DNA of 64,000 nucleotides. Origin: Bacteroidales bacterium. Lineage in GTDB: Bacteria; Bacteroidota; Bacteroidia; Bacteroidales; UBA932. The stretch covers positions 1 through 64,000 of the forward strand of contig JAFROJ010000068.1 of assembly GCA_017429765.1 (NCBI GenBank), in the 5' to 3' direction. Both the position numbers and the translations under genes were made by a program. Positions 1 through 8,699 of this stretch are shown here, one piece after another. Each line of letters starts with the position of its first letter. Position 1 is the stretch's first letter. The notes beneath the pieces are model-generated. The model was not told the origin of the DNA. It made no database searches and saw only the letters and a list, made by a program, of their open reading frames with translations.

Positions 1-134
1 AAAAAAATAATGCCGAATCTCTATCTGCCAAACGCACTTACCCACAAGGAAAGTGCTTCTTTTGGTCTGACCGAACTTTAGAAAAGTATGTTAAACGCCT
101 GAGAAATCGGGCAATAAACGAATATTATTTACGA
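1..134. other. Left edge, no gene seen
   Basis: This AT-rich stretch lies upstream of the asparaginase gene. I see no coding frame, RNA gene or convincing TAnnTTTG promoter in it. It probably holds the asparaginase promoter and the end of whatever lies outside the window. Confidence 0.4.
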
Positions 135-1169
135 ATGAAAGGATCTTCAATCCTGATGATTTACACCGGTGGCACCATCGGCATGAAGCATGACCCTAAG
201 GATCAGACTCTCAAGCCATTCGACTTCAGCCAGATCCTCGGGGAGGTGCCGGAACTGGGGAAATACGCCCTACGGGTCGACTCCTACACTTTCGACCCTC
301 TGATCGATTCCTCCGATGTGGAGCCCTCCCTCTGGCAGTCTCTCGCCACCCTCATAAAGGATCGTTACGAGGACTACGACGGTTTCGTGATCCTTCACGG
401 CACGGACACCATGGCCTACTCGGCCTCCGCCCTGAGTTTCATGCTGGAGAATCTAGCCAAACCTGTCATATTCACAGGCAGCCAGCTTCCCATCGGCGTC
501 CCCCGGACAGACGGGAAGGAGAATCTCATCTCCGCCGTGGAGATAGCCGCCGCCAAAGACCCCGAGGGCCATCCGCTGGTGCCGGAAGTCTGCATATTCT
601 TCGATTCCCTCCTCCTGAGGGGCAACAGGAGCACCAAGGTCAGCTCTGAGGAGTTCAGGGCGTTCCGCTCCCCCGGCTTCCCGGCACTGGCCGAGGCGGG
701 AATAAGCATCAAGTACAACCGGCAGGCTATCCTCAAGCCCGAGTCCTGGTCGGCCCCGCTCCGTGTCTCGACCTCCCTCGACACCAGGGTGTCCATCCTC
801 AAGATCCATCCCGGCATCACTCCCCAGGTGATGAGGCATCTCCTCTGCGGGGATGAGACCCGCGCTGTCCTTCTCGAGACCTACGGGTCGGGCAACGCGC
901 CGTCCGGCCAGTGGTTCCTCGACATCGTCAACGAGGCCGCCGCCATGGGCAAGGTGCTCATGAACGTCACCCAATGCCTCTCCGGAAGCGTCAACATGGG
1001 GCTGTACGCCACAGGGAAGGCCCTTGAGAGGGCCGGTGTGGTGTCAGGCCTGGACAGCACCACCGAAGGCGCGCTCGCCAAACTGTTTTATCTCATGGGG
1101 AAAAGCGACGACAACGACCTCGTCAAAGCGAGGCTCGCTGAAAATCTGAAAGGAGAAATTTCGAAGTAA
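135..1169 (+). CDS. ansA: Type I L-asparaginase
   Basis: This 344-residue protein hydrolyses L-asparagine to aspartate and ammonia. It has no signal peptide, so it is the cytoplasmic type I form. Both active-site signatures are present: YTGGTIGM at residues 10-17 with the nucleophile Thr14, and HGTDT at 88-92 with the second catalytic Thr/Asp pair. Length is normal for the family. A C-terminal allosteric-type domain follows from about residue 200. It stands alone: 124 bp of AT-rich DNA separate it from the ExbB-like gene. Family assignment is firm; the type I label rests on the missing signal peptide. Confidence 0.93.
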   Translation: MKGSSILMIYTGGTIGMKHDPKDQTLKPFDFSQILGEVPELGKYALRVDSYTFDPLIDSSDVEPSLWQSLATLIKDRYEDYDGFVILHGTDTMAYSASALSFMLENLAKPVIFTGSQLPIGVPRTDGKENLISAVEIAAAKDPEGHPLVPEVCIFFDSLLLRGNRSTKVSSEEFRAFRSPGFPALAEAGISIKYNRQAILKPESWSAPLRVSTSLDTRVSILKIHPGITPQVMRHLLCGDETRAVLLETYGSGNAPSGQWFLDIVNEAAAMGKVLMNVTQCLSGSVNMGLYATGKALERAGVVSGLDSTTEGALAKLFYLMGKSDDNDLVKARLAENLKGEISK

Positions 1170-1293
1170 TGTTTGCCTTTTGAAAATAAATTAGTAAATT
1201 GCAACGGTTTTTTGGTAGGTTTTTGGTTCATAGAAACTGTCTGAAAGATATAACTATTTAATACTTTATTAATTAAAACACACGAAAACGGTT
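1170..1293. other. AT-rich intergenic spacer before exbB
   Basis: The 124 bp between asparaginase and the ExbB-like gene are strongly AT-rich compared with the coding DNA. This is where the promoter of the ExbB/ExbD cluster should lie. I do not see a clean TAnnTTTG with a correctly spaced TTTG, and there is no clear terminator hairpin. Confidence 0.3.
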
Positions 1294-2088
1294 ATGAAAA
1301 AGTTTTTCATGTTCTTGGCTGTAGCAGGTGCTCTCACCTTCTCCGCCAGCATCGCGTCCGCTCAGGATCAGCCCGCTGAAAGCGCCGCCACCGAACAGGC
1401 CGCTCCTCAGCAGCTCTCCGCCGAGGATCTCCTTAAGGGTACCGGCGAGGATGTTCCTTTCCACCAGCAGATCAAGTCCTACTTCATCCAGGGAGGTCCG
1501 GCCTTCATGTCCGCGATCATCCTCTGCTTGATCCTCGGTCTTGCCCTCGCTATCGAGAGAATCCTCTATCTGTCGTTCGCGAAAACCAACACCAAGAAAC
1601 TCATCGCCAAGGTCGAGAAGGCTCTCGAGGAAGGCGGTGTCGAGAAGGCCAAGGATGTCTGCCGTGACACCAAGGGCCCCGTCGCCAGCATTTTCTACGA
1701 TGGTCTGCTCCACTATGACGAAGGCCTCGACGTTGTCGAGAAGAGGATCGCCTCCGCCGGCGGCGTCCAGATGAGCCTCATGGAGAACAACCTCTCCTGG
1801 ATCTCCCTCTTCATCGCCATCGCCCCTTCACTCGGATTCTTGGGAACGGTTATCGGTATGGTCAAGGCCTTCGACGCTATCGAGGCCGCGGGTGACATCT
1901 CCCCGAACATCGTCGCTGGAGGTATGAAGGTCGCCCTTATCACCACCGTCGGTGGTCTTATCGTGGCTATGATTCTCCAGGTGTTCTACAACTATATCCT
2001 TTCCAGGATCGACGCTCTTTCGATCGACATGGAGGAGGCTTCGATCAACCTCGTCGACGCTCTCGCGAAGTACGATCAGAAAAAGTAA
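1294..2088 (+). CDS. exbB: MotA/TolQ/ExbB-type proton channel protein
   Basis: This 264-residue inner-membrane protein belongs to the MotA/TolQ/ExbB family. These proteins pass protons through the membrane to power TonB-dependent uptake or Tol-type envelope work. A cleavable signal peptide (residues 1-23, ending ASA-QDQ) and a short Ala/Gln/Glu-rich periplasmic stretch precede transmembrane helix 1 at about 67-91. Two more helices lie at about 165-185 and 203-230, and the second contains the typical APSLGFLGTV core. Two ExbD-type genes follow, so the three products should form one complex. Whether the partner is TonB or Tol cannot be told from sequence alone. The N-terminal signal extension is common in Bacteroidetes members of the family. 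Confidence 0.9.
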   Translation: MKKFFMFLAVAGALTFSASIASAQDQPAESAATEQAAPQQLSAEDLLKGTGEDVPFHQQIKSYFIQGGPAFMSAIILCLILGLALAIERILYLSFAKTNTKKLIAKVEKALEEGGVEKAKDVCRDTKGPVASIFYDGLLHYDEGLDVVEKRIASAGGVQMSLMENNLSWISLFIAIAPSLGFLGTVIGMVKAFDAIEAAGDISPNIVAGGMKVALITTVGGLIVAMILQVFYNYILSRIDALSIDMEEASINLVDALAKYDQKK

Positions 2089-2126
2089 TTATAGTTTAGT
2101 CAGAAACACTTTTAGAATCATTTAAA

Positions 2127-2546
2127 ATGAACAAGATATCCAAGATAATCGGCTGGGTGCTGGGAATTCTTGGCATCGTATTGGGGATCTGGTGTCTCCT
2201 CAAGGGGGAGGCTTCAAACGAGGGACCCGTGAATCTTCTGCTCAGGTACAGCTACTTCCTGCTCATCGCGGCTGTGGTCATCCTGCTGGGACTCGCCCTC
2301 ATCCAGGCCGCCAAGAATGATCCCAAGAGCCTGATCAAAGCCCTGTGCGTGATTGTCGGTGTCGCGGCGCTCGTGGCGATAGCCTACGCGCTCGCCACCG
2401 GTGAACCCGCTGTCAACGTGAAGAACCAGCCCAGCGGCACATGGCTCAAGCTTACCGACACAATCATGTTGCTGGTCTACATCCTGGGTGGCGCGGCTAT
2501 CGCCTCCATCATCTTCGGTGTGATCAGAAACGCTATCAATAAATAA
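2127..2546 (+). CDS. Small four-helix membrane protein of the ExbB/ExbD cluster
   Basis: I do not recognise a named family for this 139-residue protein. It has four likely membrane helices (about residues 7-25, 41-62, 70-90 and 110-132), with a short hydrophilic loop after helix 3. It lies 38 bp after the ExbB-like gene and 9 bp before the first ExbD gene, so it is co-transcribed with the proton-channel complex. It may be an accessory subunit; that role is inferred from position only. Confidence 0.8.
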   Translation: MNKISKIIGWVLGILGIVLGIWCLLKGEASNEGPVNLLLRYSYFLLIAAVVILLGLALIQAAKNDPKSLIKALCVIVGVAALVAIAYALATGEPAVNVKNQPSGTWLKLTDTIMLLVYILGGAAIASIIFGVIRNAINK

Positions 2547-2555
2547 TTTTCGGCT

Positions 2556-3134
2556 ATGGCTAAAAAGAAAACTCCGGGTCTGAACACCCAATCGACAGCC
2601 GACATCGCTTTCCTTCTGTTGTGCTACTTCCTCATGGTTTCCACCATGGACCAGCAGTCCGGCCTTGTGCGCCGTCTGCCCCCCATGCCTGACAAGAACC
2701 AGAAGACCGAGGACACGAAGGTCAACAAGCGCAATATCATCATCGTGAAGATCAACTCTTCCGACAGGCTGTTCGCAGGTGACCAGCTCATGGATGTTAG
2801 CCAGCTCAAGGATAAGATCAAGGAATTCATGACGAACCCCAACGACGATCCCAACCTTCCTGAGAGGGAGGTCAAGAACATCGAGGGATTCGGTGAGTAT
2901 CCGGTCACCAAAGGAGTTATCTCCCTTCAGAATGACCGTGGAACCAGCTACCAGGCCTACATCGCCGTCCAGAACGAGCTCGTGAAGGCCATCAATGAGA
3001 TCCGCGACGACTTCTGCCGCCAGCACTTCGGACGAGTCTACAATCTCCTCACCGATGACCAGCAGAAGATCGCGAGGGACGCTATTCCGCAGAACATTTC
3101 CGAGGCGGAGCCTAAGGACGTGACCAAAAAGTAA
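2556..3134 (+). CDS. exbD: ExbD/TolR-family protein 1
   Basis: This 192-residue protein has a short cytoplasmic N-terminus, one membrane helix (about residues 14-31, beginning TADIAFLLL with the conserved membrane Asp) and a periplasmic domain. This is the ExbD/TolR architecture that couples ExbB/TolQ proton flow to the periplasm. It is longer than E. coli ExbD (about 140 residues) because of an inserted periplasmic segment at about 80-125 and a charged C-terminal tail. It is followed after 17 bp by a second ExbD-type gene. Paired ExbD genes after one ExbB gene are common in Bacteroidetes. Confidence 0.9.
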   Translation: MAKKKTPGLNTQSTADIAFLLLCYFLMVSTMDQQSGLVRRLPPMPDKNQKTEDTKVNKRNIIIVKINSSDRLFAGDQLMDVSQLKDKIKEFMTNPNDDPNLPEREVKNIEGFGEYPVTKGVISLQNDRGTSYQAYIAVQNELVKAINEIRDDFCRQHFGRVYNLLTDDQQKIARDAIPQNISEAEPKDVTKK

Positions 3135-3151
3135 TTCAGGAGGACCAACAC

Positions 3152-3613
3152 ATGCCCATTTTCAAAAGAAGCGGTAAAAAAGACATGCCCGAGCTTGGGA
3201 CAAGCTCCGACATCGTGTTCATGTTCCTGTTCTTCTTCATGGTGACGACGCAGATGCGTTCGAGCGAAGTGAAGGTCAGGGTTCATCTTCCTGAGGCCAC
3301 CGAGGTCGCGAAACTTGAGAGGAAAGACTTGGCTTCCTACATCTACATCGGCTCCCCGACCGCCCAGTATCAGGGCCAGTACGGTACCGAGGCCAGGATC
3401 CAGCTCAATGACTCCTTCAAGACCACCAACGATATCCGTGACTTTATCGCAGCCGAGCGTGACGCCATGAGCGAGAACGACAGACAGATGATGCAAGTTG
3501 ACATCAAAGCTGACGAGGATGTCAGGATGGGTATTATCACGGACGTGAAGCAGGAGCTTAGGCGCTGCTCCGCCCTTAAGATCATGTACGCCGCCCGCAA
3601 GGCCGGACAGTAA
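3152..3613 (+). CDS. exbD: ExbD/TolR-family protein 2
   Basis: This is a second ExbD/TolR protein of 153 residues. It has one membrane helix at about 18-34 ([16 protein letters not shown], with the membrane Asp) and a periplasmic domain. An AGGAGG-like ribosome binding site lies just upstream of its ATG, unusually strong for this genome. It ends the ExbB cluster and is followed by a hairpin terminator. It probably forms a heteromeric periplasmic assembly with the first ExbD. Confidence 0.9.
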   Translation: MPIFKRSGKKDMPELGTSSDIVFMFLFFFMVTTQMRSSEVKVRVHLPEATEVAKLERKDLASYIYIGSPTAQYQGQYGTEARIQLNDSFKTTNDIRDFIAAERDAMSENDRQMMQVDIKADEDVRMGIITDVKQELRRCSALKIMYAARKAGQ

Positions 3614-3635
3614 CCCTTCAGGACTGACAATATTT

Positions 3636-3667
3636 GAAAAAGAGGACGCTTCGGCGCCCTCTTTTTT
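3636..3667 (+). terminator. Rho-independent terminator of the ExbB/ExbD cluster
   Basis: A 10-bp stem with one mismatch (arms 3640-3649 and 3654-3663) closes a TTCG tetraloop and runs into six T residues. It lies 23 bp after the second ExbD stop codon and upstream of the asnS promoter. Confidence 0.85.
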
Positions 3668-3681
3668 GTGTCCGGCATCCA

Positions 3682-3711
3682 TTGTCCTGGCTGTTTTTTA
3701 TAGTATATTTG
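3682..3711 (+). promoter_or_regulatory. asnS promoter (TTG-N19-TATATTTG)
   Basis: The -7 element TATATTTG lies at 3704-3711 and TTG at 3682-3684, separated by 19 bp. This matches the Bacteroides consensus TTTG-N19/21-TAnnTTTG. It sits between the upstream terminator and asnS. Confidence 0.75.
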
Positions 3712-3728
3712 TGGGATTATGTAAAGTT

Positions 3729-5153
3729 ATGAAGGAAATGAGCGTTATCACAAGGACAAAGGTGAAAGACCTGCTCAAGGTGACTCCCGGACAGGAGGTT
3801 CTCGCGAAGGGTTGGGTCAGGACAAAGAGAGGAAACAAGCAGATCAAGTTCATCGCTTTGAACGACGGCTCGACCGTGAATAACATCCAGGTCGTCGCCG
3901 ACATGTCGGTGATCGACGAGGGTATCATAGCCAAGGTCACCACCGGGGCGAGCCTCGCTGTCAAAGGACTGCTGGTGGAGTCTGTCGGAAGCGGACAGGC
4001 CGTCGAGATCCAAGCCAAGGAAATCGAGGTCCTGGGCGAGTGCGACCCGATGAGATACCCCCTCCAGAAGAAGGACACCTCCCTGGAGTATCTCCGCACA
4101 GTCGCCCACATGCGTCCGAGGACCAACACGTTCGGGGCTATCCTGAGGATCCGCCACGCGATGGCGTTCGCTATTCATAAGTTCTTCAACGACAAGGGCT
4201 TCGTCTATCTCAACACCCCCCTGATCACCGAGTCGGACGCCGAGGGCGCCGGCGACATGTTCCAGGTCACCACTCTCAACCTCGAGAATGTGCCTAAGGG
4301 AAAAAACGGCAAGGTTGACTTCTCCAAGGACTTTTTCGGCAAGAAGACCAGCCTGACCGTGAGCGGCCAGCTTGAGGGCGAGCTCGGAGCCACCGCCGTG
4401 GGTGAGATCTACACCTTCGGCCCCACCTTCAGGGCAGAGAACTCCAACACCCCGAGACACCTGGCGGAGTTCTGGATGATAGAGCCCGAGATGGCCTTCT
4501 ACGACATCAACGACAACATGGTCCTCGCCGAGGAATTCGTGAAATACCTGGTGCAGTACGCCCTTGACAACTGCATGGACGACCTCAACTTCCTGCAGGG
4601 CAAGTACGACGAGGGTCTTGTGGAGAGGCTCAAGAGCGTCCTGGGCATCGATTTCCAGAGACTGACCTACACTGAGGCCGTGGAGATTCTCGAGGAAGCC
4701 GTCAAGAACGGGGTCCAGTTCGAGTATCCTGTGAGCTGGGGCACGGACTTCCAGAGCGAGCACGAGCGTTACCTCGTCGAGAAGCATTTCGGCAAGCCTG
4801 TGATACTCACCGACTTCCCCATGTCGATCAAGGCTTTCTACATGAAACAGAACGACGGGTGCGCGCCCGGGCGGGAGACTGTCAGGGGCATGGACGTCCT
4901 TTTCCCCAAGATTGGCGAGATAATTGGAGGTTCAGAGAGAGAGGCGTCACTGGAGAAACTTGAGAGAAGGATCACCGAACTCGGGATGAGCAGGAAGAAC
5001 CTCGAGTGGTACATCGACACCCGCCGTTTCGGCACCGTCCCTCACAGCGGGTTCGGTCTCGGGTTCGAGAGACTTCTACTCTTCGTCACCGGCATGGCCA
5101 ACATCCGCGATGTCATCCCCTTCCCCAGGACCCCCAAAAACGCTGAATTCTAA
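3729..5153 (+). CDS. asnS: Asparaginyl-tRNA synthetase
   Basis: This class II aminoacyl-tRNA synthetase (474 residues from this start) charges tRNA-Asn. An N-terminal OB-fold anticodon domain covers about residues 8-115, followed by the catalytic core. Class II motif 2 reads [25 protein letters not shown], with the conserved Arg and Glu. Motif 3 ([11 protein letters not shown]) is near the C-terminus, and the protein ends with the usual PFPRTP segment. I chose ATG 3729 because it lies 17 nt beyond the predicted -7 element; ATG 3738 (MSVITRT), preceded by GAAGGA, is an equally good alternative. In-frame codons further upstream overlap the promoter and are unlikely. Asparaginase and AsnRS both lie within 5 kb, but in separate transcription units. 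Confidence 0.95.
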   Translation: MKEMSVITRTKVKDLLKVTPGQEVLAKGWVRTKRGNKQIKFIALNDGSTVNNIQVVADMSVIDEGIIAKVTTGASLAVKGLLVESVGSGQAVEIQAKEIEVLGECDPMRYPLQKKDTSLEYLRTVAHMRPRTNTFGAILRIRHAMAFAIHKFFNDKGFVYLNTPLITESDAEGAGDMFQVTTLNLENVPKGKNGKVDFSKDFFGKKTSLTVSGQLEGELGATAVGEIYTFGPTFRAENSNTPRHLAEFWMIEPEMAFYDINDNMVLAEEFVKYLVQYALDNCMDDLNFLQGKYDEGLVERLKSVLGIDFQRLTYTEAVEILEEAVKNGVQFEYPVSWGTDFQSEHERYLVEKHFGKPVILTDFPMSIKAFYMKQNDGCAPGRETVRGMDVLFPKIGEIIGGSEREASLEKLERRITELGMSRKNLEWYIDTRRFGTVPHSGFGLGFERLLLFVTGMANIRDVIPFPRTPKNAEF

Positions 5154-5165
5154 TAATATAAGAAT

Positions 5166-5792
5166 ATGTTAGTCATAGGAATAGCCGGCGGTTCCGGCTC
5201 CGGAAAAACCACAGTCGTCAACTCCATCTCAAGCAGGCTGAAAGAGAAGGTGGTGGTGATCCCCCAGGACTCCTACTACAAAGACTCCAGCCACCTTCCG
5301 ATGGAGGAGAGGCAGCAGATCAATTTCGACCATCCAGACGCTATCGATTTCAATCTCCTCTGCGAGCAGCTCGCCGAACTCAAGAAAGGCAACCTCGTCG
5401 AGCAGCCGGTTTATTCCTACATCACCTGCTCCCGCTCCAAGACCGAGACTGTCACTGTGGCCCCCGCGGACGTGATCATCATCGAGGGGATCCTTGTTTT
5501 CACCTGCAAGGAGCTCCGCGACCAGATGGACATCAAGATATTCGTGGACGCCGATGACGACGACCGCCTGATGAGGGTGATGGCGAGGGACATTCTCGAG
5601 AGGGGCAAGACTGTCGAGAACGTGATCGAGAGGTACACCAAGACCGTGAAGCCGATGTACTTGCAGTTCATCGAGCCGAGCAAGCGCTACGCTGACATAA
5701 TCATCCCACAGGGAGGACACAACAAGGTCGCGATCGACATGATCTCGGCGACTGTCGAGAAGTCCCTCAGGGAGAAGAAGAAAGAGGTGTAA
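5166..5792 (+). CDS. udk: Uridine kinase
   Basis: This 208-residue P-loop kinase phosphorylates uridine and cytidine to UMP and CMP in pyrimidine salvage. The Walker A motif GGSGSGKTT is at residues 9-17. The family's YYKD substrate-binding segment follows near residue 38, and the DHPDAIDF segment near 58. Length is typical of bacterial Udk. It starts 12 bp after asnS and is followed after 21 bp by the TonB-like gene, so it likely heads or belongs to the downstream chain. Confidence 0.93.
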   Translation: MLVIGIAGGSGSGKTTVVNSISSRLKEKVVVIPQDSYYKDSSHLPMEERQQINFDHPDAIDFNLLCEQLAELKKGNLVEQPVYSYITCSRSKTETVTVAPADVIIIEGILVFTCKELRDQMDIKIFVDADDDDRLMRVMARDILERGKTVENVIERYTKTVKPMYLQFIEPSKRYADIIIPQGGHNKVAIDMISATVEKSLREKKKEV

Positions 5793-5813
5793 AACTGGTG
5801 ACGGGCGACCCCT

Positions 5814-6518
5814 ATGAGAAGCGAGGACAAGGCAGGATTGTACATCACGGTGATATTCCATCTGGTGATTATCATCGTGTTGCTGGCTTGCCAGATAGGG
5901 GCTGTCCTCAGAAGGGAGAACTCCTTCATCCTCGATTTCACAAAGCAGGAGGAGGTCGAGAGGCAGAAGGCTGAGGAGAATTTCAAGGAAGAGGTCAGCG
6001 ACAGGCTCGACCAGCTTCTCGCCTCCGCCTCGGGGATCCCGATCAGGAATATCGCCGTCGACAGGAGCTCGGCCCTGAAGGACGACCGTAACACTAACGC
6101 CGAGCAGCTGTACAAGGACGCCGAGAGACTCGCCCAGGAGCTCAAGGACGGGATCAAGACGGATGAGCCTGACGACGATTATGTCGCCGTCAACAAGCCA
6201 CCCGTCAAGAAGGAGGATCCGAAGAAGGAGTCTTACAGCGGACCCTCGGTGGTCTCGTACGCTCTTGACGGGAGGAAGGCCAGCAGGCTCTCCATCCCGG
6301 CTTACAGATGTCTCGGAGCCGGCCATGTCACCGTGATCATCACAGTTGACCCCTCGGGTAATGTGCTGAACGCCAAGGTGCAGGAGGACGGGTCGTCTTC
6401 GGACAAGTGCCTAAGGGACTTCGCCATCCGGGCCGCCAGGCTCTCTAAGTTCTCAGCCTCGACCACTGCCCCCGCCAGGCAGTTGGGGAATATCGTGTAT
6501 TTGTTCATAGCGCAATGA
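5814..6518 (+). CDS. TonB C-terminal-like envelope protein
   Basis: This 234-residue protein has one N-terminal membrane helix (about 10-32). A long charged, probably helical, periplasmic stretch follows, including a KK/EDPKKE-rich segment. The C-terminal domain of about 85 residues contains the TonB-type pattern GHVTVIITVDPSGNV...RDFAIRAARLSKF. TonB proteins carry energy from ExbB/ExbD to outer-membrane receptors. The linker is acidic and Lys-rich rather than the classical Pro-rich spacer, so it may be a TonB paralogue or a TonB-domain structural protein. Its last 4 bp overlap the next gene (ATGA), so the two are translationally coupled. Confidence 0.75.
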   Translation: MRSEDKAGLYITVIFHLVIIIVLLACQIGAVLRRENSFILDFTKQEEVERQKAEENFKEEVSDRLDQLLASASGIPIRNIAVDRSSALKDDRNTNAEQLYKDAERLAQELKDGIKTDEPDDDYVAVNKPPVKKEDPKKESYSGPSVVSYALDGRKASRLSIPAYRCLGAGHVTVIITVDPSGNVLNAKVQEDGSSSDKCLRDFAIRAARLSKFSASTTAPARQLGNIVYLFIAQ

Positions 6519-8695
6519 GAAAGACCTCCATATACCTCCTGACAGCCCTCGCCGGCCTTCTGGCCGTCGGGATAATCGGCGCTGTCATATTCCTTTACTC
6601 CGACTCCGGGAAGAGTGAGGTCGGGGGTGACACGGAGGGGCTGATCGAGCGCCATGAGCTGATCGGGGCCGTGCCTTCCGACGCGGCTATCGTTATCTGT
6701 GTCAAGAACTTCGGCAGGGCTCTGGAACTTCTCGCGGACACTACCGCCGCTTTCAGGGGACTCACCTCAGGCAAGTTCGACAGGATCGCCAGGGAGTCTT
6801 TCGACAAGCTCAAGAGGACGCCCGCTGTGATCTCCATCCACTTCAGCAAAGACATGCCTCCCCTCCTTGTCGTGAAAGCCGGCGAGGAAACCTCCGACTC
6901 GACCTGGAACGAGAGTGTCAAGCTGAAGGCGGCGGCCGACTCCTCCGGACTGTTCCACAAGGTCAGCGGGGATCTTCTGCTCATCTCATCCTCCGAGACC
7001 ATCGTCAACTCATCGGCCAGGCATCTCTCAGAGGGTCATTCGGTCCTTGAGGCCAAGGGCTTCTCAGAGATCGCGTCCCGGGCGCCGGGCAGCGATGTCC
7101 TATTCATCTCCAACGCCTACTCTGACAACATCCTCGAGACCTATCTCGCGAGGAAGTACCGGAAGTTCGCAGGCTTTTTCAAGGAGCTTGCCGGATGGAC
7201 AGCGTTCAGCCTGACAAGGCATTCGGCGTCAGGAATCACGATGGACGGGACCCTCCTCTACGGAAGCGACCCTTCATATTACCTGAATGTCACCCGCCAC
7301 GGCGGCGCGGGCCCGGTGGGAATCGCCGGAGTTGTGCCCTCGTACACGGATTTCATCATTGACCTGCCGATAGGGGATATATCCTCCTACCTCAAGACCT
7401 ACAGGAATTACCTCGACTCAAAGGCGAGACTGGACAAGTACGAGTCCATCCTGTCCAGGCAGAAAAAGGAGTCTGGACAGTCGGCCGAGGAATGGGCCAA
7501 GTCTCTGAATATCAAAGAGGTCGCGATAGTGGGGCTGCACTTCGGCGGGAGACTGCGCCAGCTGCTCTTCATCAAGCCGGGCGGGAAGACGGTGGAGGCC
7601 GAGAGTGATTTCACCCGCATGGAGGGATTCGCCCGGACAGTTTTCGGGGACATATTCACGGCCGAGGACGAGAACAAGTCCGCGGCGGTCGGGGGTTGGA
7701 TCGTGGCCGGTTCCAGGGACTGCGTGGACGAGTTCTCAGGCATGTCCTTCGAGACCCTCAAAGAAAGGCTTTCCGCCTGCGGACTGTCGGACAGGATTCC
7801 CCAGAAAGGTTGCGGGTTCTGGTTCTACCACTCTCTCACCGAGGATCCGAACCTGATCAGTGCCTGCTTCAGTCCCTCCACAGCCAAGGCAGTCAAGGAG
7901 ATGGTGTCCGGAGCGGCCTATGTTCCCCTCACCCTGTCCGCTCTCTCAAAGGGCAGCCAGATGGGGCTGACCCTCGACATGTCGAGAGCCGATCTTCCGG
8001 GAGGCGGGATGTCCGCCCCGATAATCAGGGACACAACGGTGAGCCTGCCTAACACGGAGTTCAAGGTCACAAACACTTCCACCGGCAAGGTCAACACCCT
8101 TTACCAGAACTCACATCTATCGATATGCCTGAAAGACGAGAACGGCAAGGACATGTGGGGAATCCCGTTCAAGTTCCCCATCCTCGGTTATGTCAAGGAG
8201 ATTGACTTCTTCAATAACGAGAAGATACAATACCTATTCGCCGCCGACAGCAAACTGTACCTGATCGACAGGCTCGGCCGTTTCGTGGGTGGCTTCCCCA
8301 TCGACCTGGGCAAGAAAATCGCCTTGGGCCCTGAGGTGTATGAGCTCTCCCCCGGGAAAGGGAAGGAGGTCATGGTCCTGCATAAGGACAACACGGTGGG
8401 CCTGTACAGCATCAAGGGTGAGCCGGATCCGGAGTGGAAGGGTATAACATCAGAAGAGACTATCAAGAGCCTCCCGGAACTCCATGAGGGAAACGGGAAG
8501 AGTTATTGGGTTGTCAGGACTTCAAGGCAGGCTTTCGTCTGCCCCTTGGAGGGCGGGGAGCCGCTCATCATCGGCGAGGGGAAGAGGATGATCAGGCCTG
8601 ACAGCGAGATAAGAATCAACGAGAAGGGCGCTTTCACGGCCAGATGCCATGACGGCAAGGAAAGGACCTTCAAACCAGGGAAAGTAAAAAAGTGA
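6515..8695 (+). CDS. Large exported protein of unknown function
   Basis: I do not recognise a named family in this 726-residue protein. One N-terminal membrane helix (about residues 7-27) anchors a very long periplasmic or surface part. Residues 30-500 are a mixed alpha/beta region, with SSETIVNSS-type and 'GTLLYGSDPSYYLN' segments that resemble DUF3352-like or substrate-binding folds only loosely. Residues about 530-720 contain repeats of a beta-propeller or PQQ type (LYLIDRLGRFVGGFPIDL, then GLYSIKGEPDPEW). It overlaps the TonB-like gene by 4 bp and precedes the acyl-CoA synthetase by 4 bp. The first pair suggests an envelope complex; no enzyme activity can be assigned. Confidence 0.8.
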   Translation: MRKTSIYLLTALAGLLAVGIIGAVIFLYSDSGKSEVGGDTEGLIERHELIGAVPSDAAIVICVKNFGRALELLADTTAAFRGLTSGKFDRIARESFDKLKRTPAVISIHFSKDMPPLLVVKAGEETSDSTWNESVKLKAAADSSGLFHKVSGDLLLISSSETIVNSSARHLSEGHSVLEAKGFSEIASRAPGSDVLFISNAYSDNILETYLARKYRKFAGFFKELAGWTAFSLTRHSASGITMDGTLLYGSDPSYYLNVTRHGGAGPVGIAGVVPSYTDFIIDLPIGDISSYLKTYRNYLDSKARLDKYESILSRQKKESGQSAEEWAKSLNIKEVAIVGLHFGGRLRQLLFIKPGGKTVEAESDFTRMEGFARTVFGDIFTAEDENKSAAVGGWIVAGSRDCVDEFSGMSFETLKERLSACGLSDRIPQKGCGFWFYHSLTEDPNLISACFSPSTAKAVKEMVSGAAYVPLTLSALSKGSQMGLTLDMSRADLPGGGMSAPIIRDTTVSLPNTEFKVTNTSTGKVNTLYQNSHLSICLKDENGKDMWGIPFKFPILGYVKEIDFFNNEKIQYLFAADSKLYLIDRLGRFVGGFPIDLGKKIALGPEVYELSPGKGKEVMVLHKDNTVGLYSIKGEPDPEWKGITSEETIKSLPELHEGNGKSYWVVRTSRQAFVCPLEGGEPLIIGEGKRMIRPDSEIRINEKGAFTARCHDGKERTFKPGKVKK

Positions 8696-8699
8696 CATC

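Noticed and set aside
3717..4787. A 356-codon open frame antisense to asnS
   Set aside because: It is a mirror frame of a well-supported tRNA synthetase, with no start signal or recognisable domain.
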